Source: Chaetoceros tenuissimus (Eukaryota > Bacillariophyta > Thalassiosirophyceae > Chaetocerotales > Chaetocerotaceae). From it: 64,000 nucleotides of DNA. Below, piece by piece: positions 51,991-61,424 of the stretch (position 1 is its first letter; each line of letters opens with the position of its first letter). The position numbers and the translations under genes are program-made. Where the stretch lies: contig BLLK01000039.1 of NCBI GenBank assembly GCA_021927905.1, positions 1 to 64,000 on the forward strand, given 5' to 3'. Under the pieces are notes generated by a model, which saw only the letters and a program-made list of their open reading frames with translations, was not told the DNA's origin and made no database searches.

Positions 51991-54900
51991 AAGAAAACCA
52001 ACAAAACATTAAATGTATCCTTCAAGACACCTATAACAGAAGACCTCACTCAATTTACAGAAGAGATTGATGCTAACTTTGAACAAAATATTGAAACAAA
52101 TGTGATGTTAAATTACATCAATGCTGGATATCACAAGTTTCCTAAGCATGAATTATCCAAGTCAAAAATTCTTGAAGAATTGAGTAAGGAAATGGTATCT
52201 GAGGAAGAATGTGATAAATTGATAAGCTCAGTCCGATCAAAACTGGGCATGACCTATCCAGAAAAAGCTCCAGAGATATTAACTTGTTCAGTTTGTGGAA
52301 TCAAGGATATCAATCGAGAAGATACTCGTTTCCATCGATGTTCAATTTCAGAGTTTGGTAATATACTTCAATGTAAAGAAGAAGAAGTACAATTATTTCA
52401 GAATAGAAAACAGAAATTATCAGGAATAAGATTACCAATCAATGAAAAAGGAGATACAGATAAATTTGATTTATGGAAGCTGTACTCTCGATATGAAACT
52501 GAGGATAGCAATGGGCAATATGCTCTCTACTATTTACATCCAGAATTTGTTGAAATTGATGAAAATAAAAAAGAATGGATCCAAATTTGTACGGGATGCT
52601 ATTCTGATTTAAAACAGAACATAGTTCCATCTTTTAGTATTGCCAAAGGTATTGACTTTGGGGATTTGAATAGGTGTAATTTGACATGTCCCAACAATAT
52701 AGAAACAATGTGTACTGCCATGTATCGACTCTTCATCAAAATAGTGAGAATCAAAGAATCTCTGATTACCAAGAAAATGTCAGGACATGCTATTTGTATG
52801 CAACAGGATGACATAACATACAATAGAAGAGACAACAGTCAATGGCATATTCTTGATTTATTACGAGATAATATATTCATTCTCTTTCTTAGTCCAAATG
52901 GTGATACGGATAAAATGATGGATTGGTTTTATGGTTCTTCAGAAATGAAAATAAGATCCCATGTTTTATTTCAACAGCTTACAGTTCAAAAATATGTCAA
53001 TGCTCTTGCTCAATCAAAGAAGTTCCATTATCCTACTTATGAGGAAATTGAATCTCAACTGCGTAACTTTGATTGGAAAAAACTCAAGGATCTTCAGACT
53101 TCATATGAAAATAAACAAATGTATTTCACAGATGAAAGTTTTGATTACAATCATGTATCTGAAATCATCGATGAAGAATCAACTAACAATGAAGAAACAC
53201 CTTTGCAAATGAGTTACTCAACAGTACTGCCAGATATTGATATTTTGTCAAATGCATCATCACATTCAAGTAATGATGATGAGAGTGACAGTGATAGTGA
53301 CAACAATGAAATTCTTCAAGATAGAGAAAATCCAAACATATCTTCCATTCGAAATTATTTACGTCAAGTGCAAGAAGCACTTATACAACCAAAACCTTTT
53401 CCAATGAAAAGAGGATCAAAACTAGCCAATGAATTCATAGAAAATGACAAATTAATAGCAGGCTGTTTTCCAAAAGTCTTTCTATTTGGACGTGCTTATG
53501 GAAAAAACAAAGGAGCTTTAAGTACAAAGCAAACTCATCACCTTCTCCTTCAATATACAATGCATGCAAGTCATTGCAAGGAACTTCTAATGTTCCTTTT
53601 CAATCAATTTCTTCGTCATAATAGTATGCGAGCGATAGTAGCTTCTTTAAAAGATCACAACACAAGTGAAGCTTTGTCAGAATTCAAAAAATTTGTTGGA
53701 AGTCCAGATTTTGAGGACCGTTTGGCAGCAGCAATTGAAAATCCTACAAGTCCAGAAGCTAAACATTTATCAAAAACTCTCTTAGATGTTTTGCTCATTC
53801 ATAAAAGTGATGTTATCAGTGGATTGATGACAAAATTGAGAAATAAAAGCAATCAATATTCTCTCATGAGAAAATATGGACCTCAGTCTTGCTTTGATAC
53901 AATAAGTTTAGATCTATACAACAATTTCAATATAATACGAGCTTCAATGGAATCCTACAACAATACAAAGTTTCCATCAGTATGCAGTAATCCATCTGAA
54001 TTGGTAGAAGCAGCAAAAAATGGCGCATCATATGAAGGTCATGATTTATCATATCCTTCAAGAATGAATTATATCAATTCAAATTCAGTTGCAGTAGCCA
54101 ATGAATACAATCATATTTTGGATACATATTGCTTGGAGTTGTTTGGACTGAGGTTCAATGATACTCAAAGTACTGGTGAAAAGGTAAAGAAAACCGACAA
54201 TATTCTGAACCGTGCCAAAGGAGTTTATGGCACTATTTATGAAATGTGTGGTGCAACGGATGTTACTAAAGGGGGTAAATTGCATGCACATTTATTGCTA
54301 TGGAAGGCTATAAATTCAGAAGTTCTTACAAGATTTTCAAAAGATGAGAAATTGACCCAAAAAATTAGTGAAATCATCAATTCTCAATTTAATACACACT
54401 ACCATCCAGCGGTTCTAATTTACTTTCTCTTGGACAATTTTATCAGGGAAATAGACCCATTTCATACCAAGTATCCTCATCTACGAGCAGGTCATCTAAT
54501 TACACCTCTTTTAATGACAACACCTCTTTCTCTACAAACAAAAGAAGGAAAACAATTCTGTGAAATTCATTCTTCTCGAGCTCAAATGCATCTACATAAA
54601 TCTCGCTGTGAAGAAGGAAAGCATGGCAAGGATGGATGTGCAGGAAATTATCCTAGACCAACCAAAGATATCTATGGACCAATTGTATTAACTGGAAGTG
54701 AAAATGATAACGGGGACTTGGAAGTTTCTATTCATGCATTGTATCCAGATACATTGGACTCCGAAGAAGAGAATTCAGAAGAACAATTACCACCATCCAA
54801 TAAAACTCCAATAGAAATTTTAGAAGATATTTTTACCAAAAAGGATGAGGTAGTTAAGTGGGATACTTATCGACCACAAGTGGAAAATTTACCAGCTACA

Positions 54901-55143
54901 GATGACACTAATGCAATGATAGACAATATAATGAACATTGTCAAAGAATTTCCCATGATATCCACCATTGTTGAATCTATTCTAAAACAAATGAAAACCA
55001 ATGAAGACTTACACCGATTTTATAGTTACCTTCGAAATTCCTTGCCAGACTGTAATGGATTGGTTGTGGCCCATAACAACACTATAAGTCTTGCATTTGG
55101 AAGTAATTGTGCCAATTATGTTCTCGGGTATTACTACAGATAG
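51991..55143 (+). CDS. Helitron-like Rep protein, HUH part
   Basis: Open from 51991; first ATG 52105 (about 1012 aa to TAG 55143). Order: shared N-terminal segment (NKTLNVSFKT), Cys pair CSVCGIKD, a DUF6570-like region around 52.58-52.75 kb (CTGCYSDLKQNIVPSFSIAKG), an acidic linker (53.2-53.35 kb), a Helitron_like_N region (53.4-54.3 kb) and the HUH motif GGKLHAHLLLW with His727 and His729. Then a Cys/His stretch (HKSRCEEGKHGKDGC) and a helical end. HUH Rep proteins nick one strand at the element end and start rolling-circle transfer. The Tyr motif is in the overlapping next frame (55091-55738), so a one-base change near the GGG at about 55127 separates them. Confidence 0.82.
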   Translation, partial: KKTNKTLNVSFKTPITEDLTQFTEEIDANFEQNIETNVMLNYINAGYHKFPKHELSKSKILEELSKEMVSEEECDKLISSVRSKLGMTYPEKAPEILTCSVCGIKDINREDTRFHRCSISEFGNILQCKEEEVQLFQNRKQKLSGIRLPINEKGDTDKFDLWKLYSRYETEDSNGQYALYYLHPEFVEIDENKKEWIQICTGCYSDLKQNIVPSFSIAKGIDFGDLNRCNLTCPNNIETMCTAMYRLFIKIVRIKESLITKKMSGHAICMQQDDITYNRRDNSQWHILDLLRDNIFILFLSPNGDTDKMMDWFYGSSEMKIRSHVLFQQLTVQKYVNALAQSKKFHYPTYEEIESQLRNFDWKKLKDLQTSYENKQMYFTDESFDYNHVSEIIDEESTNNEETPLQMSYSTVLPDIDILSNASSHSSNDDESDSDSDNNEILQDRENPNISSIRNYLRQVQEALIQPKPFPMKRGSKLANEFIENDKLIAGCFPKVFLFGRAYGKNKGALSTKQTHHLLLQYTMHASHCKELLMFLFNQFLRHNSMRAIVASLKDHNTSEALSEFKKFVGSPDFEDRLAAAIENPTSPEAKHLSKTLLDVLLIHKSDVISGLMTKLRNKSNQYSLMRKYGPQSCFDTISLDLYNNFNIIRASMESYNNTKFPSVCSNPSELVEAAKNGASYEGHDLSYPSRMNYINSNSVAVANEYNHILDTYCLELFGLRFNDTQSTGEKVKKTDNILNRAKGVYGTIYEMCGATDVTKGGKLHAHLLLWKAINSEVLTRFSKDEKLTQKISEIINSQFNTHYHPAVLIYFLLDNFIREIDPFHTKYPHLRAGHLITPLLMTTPLSLQTKEGKQFCEIHSSRAQMHLHKSRCEEGKHGKDGCAGNYPRPTKDIYGPIVLTGSENDNGDLEVSIHALYPDTLDSEEENSEEQLPPSNKTPIEILEDIFTKKDEVVKWDTYRPQVENLPATDDTNAMIDNIMNIVKEFPMISTIVESILKQMKTNEDLHRFYSYLRNSLPDCNGLVVAHNNTISLAFGSNCANYVLGYYYR

Positions 55144-55738
55144 TATTAATGCTTCATTTTATGTGGTACCATATCCAGTTGAAGGCAGTAAAGATATCAA
55201 ACATGCACTTTCAATTTTAGCATATGCACATGAGATGTATGAAAAGCATGGGAGTCAAGGTACAGACAGTGGATTAGATCAAAAAGTTCGTGTATTACTT
55301 GAGAAAGTATACAACAAAATAACATCCTACATGGAATTTTCTGAATTCTTAGTAGCTTCGTTTCTATTGGGTGGTACACAACTTCTCTGTACTCAAGAAT
55401 TCAGAGGCATCAATGTTAACGATCATGTTGTATATACAGCTCGCTGCAAAGATTTTGATTCTAATAGACAAACAACAAAAGACACACTAGCTATAAGAAA
55501 GGAGAGAGATGAATATGCTGGTGAACCATGTAATTCTGCTGTATATAGAGTCTATAACCCATCCAAGGACTCTGATTATGACCTTTGTTCCTCACCTTAT
55601 CCAAGCATTTATTCTTTTAGAGGATTTGCACTTTGGAACCTCAGCCGAAAGGAACTCACTGAAAATACTCAATTCAAACAAATTCCAATTTATAAAGAAA
55701 CAAAGAAAAATACAATTGGTCGCTCATCAAACAAATGA
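55091..55738 (+). CDS. Rep segment with the Y-x3-Y catalytic motif
   Basis: The frame overlaps the end of the HUH ORF by 53 bases. NASFYVVPYPVEGSKD places two Tyr (codons at 55160 and 55172) in the Y-x3-Y spacing of Helitron Rep proteins. The rest (SNVEF-like helices, FLVASFLLGGTQLLC) leads to the helicase. It ends at a TGA (55736-55738), after which the same frame continues open (YQLAQGHKLKFSHEL) into the helicase ORF. It is most probably the middle of one Rep-helicase protein. Confidence 0.72.
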   Translation: MHLEVIVPIMFSGITTDSINASFYVVPYPVEGSKDIKHALSILAYAHEMYEKHGSQGTDSGLDQKVRVLLEKVYNKITSYMEFSEFLVASFLLGGTQLLCTQEFRGINVNDHVVYTARCKDFDSNRQTTKDTLAIRKERDEYAGEPCNSAVYRVYNPSKDSDYDLCSSPYPSIYSFRGFALWNLSRKELTENTQFKQIPIYKETKKNTIGRSSNK

Positions 55739-55762
55739 TACCAATTAGCTCAAGGACACAAA

Positions 55763-58483
55763 TTGAAATTTTCCCATGAACTACGATTAGCATCAAAACA
55801 GGTAGTAATGAGAGTCACAGGTAGAAGTACTGGACCAAAACCTCCAGAATTTCCTCAACCAAAAGAATCTACAGATCCAATGGCATACAAAGAATGGATG
55901 ACAAAAGCAGATAAATTTGCACAATACAACCTTGTATTGTTCCGTCCAGAACCTGAGGTTTATGCAAATCAGCAGAATAACTATGAATATACATGGGATG
56001 CCTTTATGGAATGGTATACATACCTATTAAATTCAAATCTATGGATTGATAAATTTCGATTGCAAAGTTTGGATAGATTCATTACTCCATTGACAAAAAA
56101 TAATTTTGCTGATATGGTGAGAAAATTATATGAAGAATCTAAGCGAACCTTATGGGAAAAGAGAAATGACAATAATATTTTTAATGTTCACTCTACAGAT
56201 AATGTAGAGGACCAAAAAGTTGATGAAGAAGATATCGACTATTATGAAACAATACCTGTCATCTCTAGTGCTGAAATAGGAAGACAGGAAAAACTAAAGT
56301 CTCAAATAAATGCAATGAGGAATCAAGTTGCTGTATATGACAAGTATTTCACATATCATACCTCTACTTCAGTACAGAAGAATAATAATGAGAAGAGAGC
56401 AGCATTACAATCTTTTGCGATAGGGAAATCTATACAAGCAACAGATATTGATTCCATTTTCAAAGCAATCAAAAAGCCCATTCCACAAAATTCTCCTGGT
56501 AATGAAGAGAATGAATACTACCAACGAAATGAAGGTTGTATTGACCCATCGCAAATTCAAGAGGCAGTACAATTTTTGGACAATATTATTCAAAAAGAAG
56601 ATGTACATGGAGACAAAATGGAAGTAATCAATTGGTTTAAATTGCATCTCCTACGAAGACTGACAGATGGAAACCAACCAAATGAATGTATTTTTATAAT
56701 TGGAAAAGGTGGTACAGGAAAGACGTACTTGTCAAAAATTCTATCGAAATTAAGCACAATTCTATCCCCCAAGAAATCACCAAAATCAGCAGGTTACACT
56801 CAAACAGGAGTAGCAGCAGTGACAGCAGAAGGATCTACAATTTATAGACTTAGAATTCCTTGTACTACTAAAGCAAATGGAGTGGATAAAAATGGGAAAC
56901 CTTTTCAAGATTTGAAAGATGAAGATCTTCTCAAACTTCGTCAACTGACAGGATTTTATCCAGGAACGATAACTCTTGTAATCTTTGATGAAATGCCAAC
57001 ACTTCCTCTTCATGATTTTTTTTTAGCAGAAAAAAGAATTCGACAAGTTTTTCCATTGGTAGCACCTGATTATCCATGGGCAACATTAGCCAATTCAAAT
57101 AGACTCTTTGGAAATATAGATGTCTGTTGTATTGGAGATATACTACAACATACTCCAGTTGGTTCCCATTCCCTTGCTAAATGGATTGAATTGTATTACC
57201 AAAATGAATTATATCCAAATGAAACAAGAGCTAACCAAAAATCTACTAATAATGGACCAGATCCTATTCTTTGCTTATCTCCAACTTTTCCAATATATGA
57301 AGCCATACAAATTATAACAAATGCAACATACTTTGAATTGAAGGAACAGCATCGATGTAATGATGATGAGCATCTTAAAATTTTTGATAAAATCTACAGC
57401 TTCCAGAAACTCTCTATTGATGATTTCCGTCCATATAAATTGCTCAGTGAAAATGACTTCCATCATGATCCTTCATGGCTCAATGTAACTGTTTTGACAG
57501 GCACAAATTATGAACGTAAATGGTTTGAATTTTGTCAGGCCCGTATCTATGCTTCAGCCAATAGGACAGTCATTATACGATGGAAAAACAAATATGTCCA
57601 ACGTAAAAACAATCCAGACCCAGCTAAACATCCTATTCATAACAATGAAAATTTGCAATATCAGCTATTTATCCCAAATTGCAATGCTTTGTTTCTACGA
57701 AATGTCAATGTAGAAAAGGGACTAGTGAATGGAAGTGATGTCAAGCTCATAACTATTATTCTTGATTCAAAAGACTTGCAAAAACAATTTGAGAAAGAAG
57801 TTCGTGCAGCTCCTCCTGGTAAAATCATTACACTTCAACAGCCTCCATATTGTATCCTTATTGAGTTATTTTTTGATGAACCACAAGATACATCAAAAGA
57901 AAAGAAAATGAAACAAAAAAAGAGGGAGGATTGGAAATCAAGACATGCAGGAGATTTTATAGAAGGCTTTCATAATAAATTGGTTGTACCTATTAAACCT
58001 ATGAGTGGTGAAGGGAAAAAATGGCCGGTTATTTTAAAAACAGAAGAGGGTCCTTTGCTACAATGTGAGGAACATTTGGTATTCCCGTATTACCTGTCTT
58101 TTGCTATAACATCTACAAAAGCTCAGAGTAGAACGATTCCAAGAGTCATTATAAGTTTACTCCAACGTGAAATACAACAAACTATCAATTCAAAAATTGA
58201 AATCAATGACCTCAATGTAAATTTGGGAAGAGCAAAGGATTCTATTGACAATATACGACTTCTTTTACCACCACACCACACGCATGACAACTTGAACTAT
58301 CTTACGAATCTTGAGTATAAAGCAGATATTCAGAACTTTATCAATTCACTTACACCAATTGGAGATAGTACAGTTCAAAAAAGATTTGATGAAAAGAAAT
58401 ACAAAGAATTCATTCGACATATGCATGATGAACAAAACAACTGTAAACAAAAGAAGTATAGAAGGAAATGGGCAAAGAAATAG
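55763..58483 (+). CDS. Pif1-like helicase, C-terminal part of the Rep-helicase
   Basis: The frame is open from 55739 to TAG 58483 (about 906 aa from the TTG at 55763; no ATG near the start, so it likely continues the Rep frame). SF1B motifs: Walker A IGKGGTGKT (56702-56725), Walker B FDEMPTL (about 56985), IGDILQHTPVG (motif III, about 57135), LKEQHRC (motif IV-like, about 57345), AITSTKAQSRTIPRVII (motif V/VI region) and VNLGRAKDSIDNIRLLLP. It would unwind the displaced strand during rolling-circle transposition. The last codon is three bases before the terminal repeat at 58487. An almost identical inverted copy lies at 58808-61140. Confidence 0.85.
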   Translation: MKFSHELRLASKQVVMRVTGRSTGPKPPEFPQPKESTDPMAYKEWMTKADKFAQYNLVLFRPEPEVYANQQNNYEYTWDAFMEWYTYLLNSNLWIDKFRLQSLDRFITPLTKNNFADMVRKLYEESKRTLWEKRNDNNIFNVHSTDNVEDQKVDEEDIDYYETIPVISSAEIGRQEKLKSQINAMRNQVAVYDKYFTYHTSTSVQKNNNEKRAALQSFAIGKSIQATDIDSIFKAIKKPIPQNSPGNEENEYYQRNEGCIDPSQIQEAVQFLDNIIQKEDVHGDKMEVINWFKLHLLRRLTDGNQPNECIFIIGKGGTGKTYLSKILSKLSTILSPKKSPKSAGYTQTGVAAVTAEGSTIYRLRIPCTTKANGVDKNGKPFQDLKDEDLLKLRQLTGFYPGTITLVIFDEMPTLPLHDFFLAEKRIRQVFPLVAPDYPWATLANSNRLFGNIDVCCIGDILQHTPVGSHSLAKWIELYYQNELYPNETRANQKSTNNGPDPILCLSPTFPIYEAIQIITNATYFELKEQHRCNDDEHLKIFDKIYSFQKLSIDDFRPYKLLSENDFHHDPSWLNVTVLTGTNYERKWFEFCQARIYASANRTVIIRWKNKYVQRKNNPDPAKHPIHNNENLQYQLFIPNCNALFLRNVNVEKGLVNGSDVKLITIILDSKDLQKQFEKEVRAAPPGKIITLQQPPYCILIELFFDEPQDTSKEKKMKQKKREDWKSRHAGDFIEGFHNKLVVPIKPMSGEGKKWPVILKTEEGPLLQCEEHLVFPYYLSFAITSTKAQSRTIPRVIISLLQREIQQTINSKIEINDLNVNLGRAKDSIDNIRLLLPPHHTHDNLNYLTNLEYKADIQNFINSLTPIGDSTVQKRFDEKKYKEFIRHMHDEQNNCKQKKYRRKWAKK

Positions 58484-58609
58484 ATTTATTATCGGATTGT
58501 TGTCCGATTCTTTACCCCGATTATCGCGTCCATCCTCCTCCTCCTCCGTTCCGTGGTTTCACACTACCAATGGATTGAAAATTTATGTCCTTGTTTCCCT
58601 CCTCTTCAT
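56157..58609 (+). repeat. Left arm of a giant palindrome (about 2.45 kb)
   Basis: From AAAAGAGAAATGAC (56157) to near 58609 this strand is the reverse complement of 58686-61140 with about 99% identity at protein level (about six residue changes and one two-residue indel in 720). The arm includes the helicase 3' three quarters and the terminal sequence at 58487. Confidence 0.95.
58487..58576 (+). repeat. Terminal sequence of the large element, second direct copy
   Basis: Same as 40254-40346 with small differences (ATTCTTTACC against ATCCTTTACC; ATTATCGCG against ATTATTGTG). It marks the end of one 18.2-kb unit or the start of the next. Confidence 0.85.
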
Positions 58610-58685
58610 CTTCCAATGTAGAAGATGAGAGTAATGTAGAAGATGAACATGGAGAGGAATCATTGCATACAGAGAGCAATGTTGA
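58610..58685 (+). other. Palindrome centre: fragment of the acidic repeat ORF
   Basis: The 76-bp loop between the arms encodes, on the plus strand, SNVEDESNVEDEHGEESLHTESNVE, written here in parts: the EDGEESWQTESNVEG type repeat of the ORF at 40526. Its place shortly after the terminal sequence is as at 40.25-40.8 kb. So the next unit seems to start here, head to tail, and then fold back. Confidence 0.75.
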
Positions 58686-61140
58686 AGAGGAGGGAAACAA
58701 GGATATAAATTTTCAATCCATTGGTAGTGTGAAACCACGGAACGGAGGAGGAGGAGGATGGACGCGATAATCGGGGTAAAGAATCGGACAACAATCCGAT
58801 AATAAATCTATTTCTTTGCCCATTTCCTTCTATACTTCTTTTGTTTACAGTTGTTTTGTTCATCATGCATATGTCGAATGAATTCTTTGTATTTCTTTTC
58901 ATCAAATCTTTTTTGAACTGTACTATCTCCAATTGGCGTAAGTGAATTGATAAAGTTCTGAATATCTGCTTTATACTCAAGATTCGTAAGATAGTTCAAG
59001 TTGTCATGTGTGTGGTTTGGTGGTAAAAGAAGTCGTATATTGTCAATAGAATCCTTTGCTCTTCCCAAATTTACATTGAGGTCATTGATTTCAATTTTTG
59101 AATTGATAGTTTGTTGTATTTCACGTTGGAGTAAACTTATAATGACTCTTGGAATTGTTCTACTCTGAGCTTTTGTAGATGTTATAGCAAAAGACAGGTA
59201 ATACGGGAATACCAAATGTTCCTCACATTGTAGCAAAGGACCCTCTTCTGTTTTTAAAATAACCGGCCATTTTTTCCCTTCACCACTCATAGGTTTAATA
59301 GGTACAACCAATTTATTATGAAAGCCTTCTATAAAATCTCCTGCATGTCTTGATTTCCAATCCTCCCTCTTTTTTTGTTTCATTTTCTTTTCTTTTGATG
59401 TATCTTGTGGTTCATCAAAAAATAACTCAATAAGGATACAATATGGAGGCTGTTGAAGTGTAATGATTTTACCAGGAGGAGCTGCACGAACTTCTTTCTC
59501 AAATTGTTTTTGCAAGTCTTTTGAATCAAGAATAATAGTTATGAGCTTGACATCACTTCCATTCACTAGTCCCTTTTCTACATTGACATTTCGTAGAAAC
59601 AAAGCATTGCAATTTGGGATAAATAGCTGATATTGCAAATTTTCATTGTTATGAATAGGATGTTTAGCTGGGTCTGGATTGTTTTTACGTTGGACATATT
59701 TGTTTTTCCATCGTATAATGACTGTCCTATTGGCTGAAGCATAGATACGGGCCTGACAAAATTCAAACCATTTACGTTCATAATTTGTGCCTGTCAAAAC
59801 AGTTGCATTGAGCCATGAAGGATCATGATGGAAGTCATTTTCACTGAGCAATTTATATGGACGGAAATCATCAATAGAGAGTTTCTGGAAGCTGTAGATT
59901 TTATCAAAAATTTTAAGATGCTCATCATCATTACATCGATGCTGTTCCTTCAATTCAAAGTATGTTGCGTTTGTTATAATTTGTATGGCTTCATATATTG
60001 GAAAAGTTGGAGATAAGCAAAGAATAGGATCTGGTCCATTATTAGTAGATTTTTGGTTAGCTCTTGTTTCATTTGGATATAACTCATTTTGGTAATACAA
60101 TTCAATCCATTTAGCAAGGGAATGGGAACCAACTGGAGTATGTTGTAGTATATCTCCAATACAACAGACATCTATATTTCCAAAGAGTCTATTTGAATTG
60201 GCTAATGTTGCCCATGGATAATCAGGTGCTACCAATGGAAAAACTTGTCGAATTCTTTTTTCTGCTAAAAAAAAATCATGAAGAGGAAGTGTTGGCATTT
60301 CATCAAAGATTACAAGAGTTATCGTTCCTGGATAAAATCCTGTCAGTTGACGAAGTTTGAGAAGATCTTCATCTTTCAAATCTTGAAAAGGTTTCCCATT
60401 TTTATCCACTCCATTTGCTTTAGTAGTACAAGGAATTCTAAGTCTATAAATTGTAGATCCTTCTGCTGTCACTGCTGCTACTCCTGTTTGAGTGAAACCT
60501 GCTGATTTTGGTGATTTCTTGGGGGATAGAATTGTGCTTAATTTCGATAGAATTTTTGACAAGTACGTCTTTCCTGTACCACCTTTTCCAATTATAAAAA
60601 TACATGCATTTGGTTGGTTTCCATCTGTCAGTCTTCGTAGGAGATGCAATTTAAACCAATTGATTACTTCCATTTTGTCTCCATGTACATCTTCTTTTTG
60701 AATAATATTGTCCAAAAATTGTACTGCCTCTTGAATTTGCGATGGGTCAATAGGGGAAGAACCTTCATTTCGTTGGTAGTATTCATTCTCTTCATTATCA
60801 GGAGAATTTTGTGGAATGGGCTTTTTGATTGCTTTGAAAATGGAATCAATATCTGTTGCTTGTATAGATTTCCCTATCGCAAAAGATTGTAATGCTGCTC
60901 TCTTCTCATTATTATTCTTCTGTACTGAAGTAGAGGTATGATATGTGAAATACTTGTCATATACAGCAACTTGATTCCTCATTGCATTTATTTGAGACTT
61001 TAGTTTTTCCTGACTTCCTATTTCAGCACTAGAGATGACAGGTATTGTTTCATAATAGTCGATATCTTCTTCATCAACTTTTTGGTCCTCTACATTATCT
61101 GTAGAGTGAACATTAAAAATATTATTGTCATTTCTCTTTT
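58686..61140 (-). repeat. Right arm of the giant palindrome
   Basis: Inverted copy of 56157-58609. The outer edge is sharp: CATTTCTCTTTT (61140) and then unrelated AGTTTAATATTGG, directly followed by the dispersed repeat copy B. Confidence 0.95.
58808..61140 (-). pseudogene. Second, inverted Pif1-like helicase copy, 5'-truncated
   Basis: Minus-strand frame open from the arm edge at 61140 to the stop at 58808; first ATG 60982 (724 aa). All helicase motifs are kept, including GKGGTGKT and FDEMPTL. The Rep part and about the first 135 codons of the helicase ORF are missing because the arm ends there. Differences from the plus copy are few (NEGSSPIDP for NEGCIDP, AGF for AGY, NAC for NEC). It has no promoter of its own in view, so it is a truncated copy, though the helicase domain could still be made from ATG 60982. 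Confidence 0.85.
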
Positions 61141-61152
61141 AGTTTAATATTG

Positions 61153-61424
61153 GTGTGGTCCTGTTTTTACGCCCTGTTTTACATGCTATCGTAGCGCTGT
61201 ATGGGTTAGAGCGAAGGTCTGTCTCCTCACTAAATATGGCTAAGTATTAGGCATCTCAAGCTCAGTAGGAGGGTTCTCGGTATCTTTTGTTGATGTTTTG
61301 GCTCTTTCAGAGTATCTTATAGTTTAGAACTAGTCTAGAATCTATCTAATAGTAACGAGTGTTTCAGCACCTATTCATAGCGATATCTGTCTAATTTAGA
61401 GCTGCACAGCGATATTTAATCAGT
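61153..61424 (-). repeat. Dispersed repeat, copy B
   Basis: Reverse complement of 26419-26702 with scattered differences (for example extra TAGGCATCTCAAGCTCAGTA around 61250). It abuts the palindrome arm. The following 61425-61480 contains CCATAGCG...CGCTATGAATGG, another inverted pair. Confidence 0.8.

Larger units (their letters stand above)
40254..58486 (+). mobile_element. 18.2-kb Helitron/Helentron-like multigene unit
   Basis: Direct copies of a terminal sequence lie at 40254 and 58487 (distance 18,233 bp). In between are a HUH Rep, a Y-x3-Y motif and a Pif1-like helicase (52.0-58.48 kb), the defining gene of Helitrons. There are also two OTU-domain proteins, as known for some Helentrons, and extra genes: an acidic repeat ORF, a Lys-rich unknown, an LRR protein and an NTase-like/ankyrin-like protein. 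A leader module is repeated three times. No DNA polymerase B, retroelement polymerase or capsid-like gene was seen. The left end cuts a host pseudogene at 40254. A 3' CTRR end is not evident. The alternative is several nested elements in a row; the shared leader and the shared N-terminal segment between 40.9 and 52.0 kb argue for one unit. Confidence 0.62.

Noticed and set aside
51686-52012. Antisense and +2-frame repeats over the 39-bp array
   Set aside because: Same reason: a repeat of a multiple of three keeps all frames open. The plus frame is joined to the OTU domain.
40254-58486. A virus-like element of the Polinton type as an explanation for the large multigene unit
   Set aside because: I see no protein-primed DNA polymerase, integrase, packaging ATPase or capsid-like gene, and the Rep-helicase is the Helitron hallmark.
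40254-58576. Treating the direct terminal sequences as LTRs
   Set aside because: They are about 90 bp, lack TG...CA ends, carry a hairpin, and flank no reverse transcriptase.
58585-58770. A separate small gene at the palindrome centre
   Set aside because: The open frame runs from the left arm through the 76-bp loop into the inverted arm; its second half is antisense of the terminal sequence.
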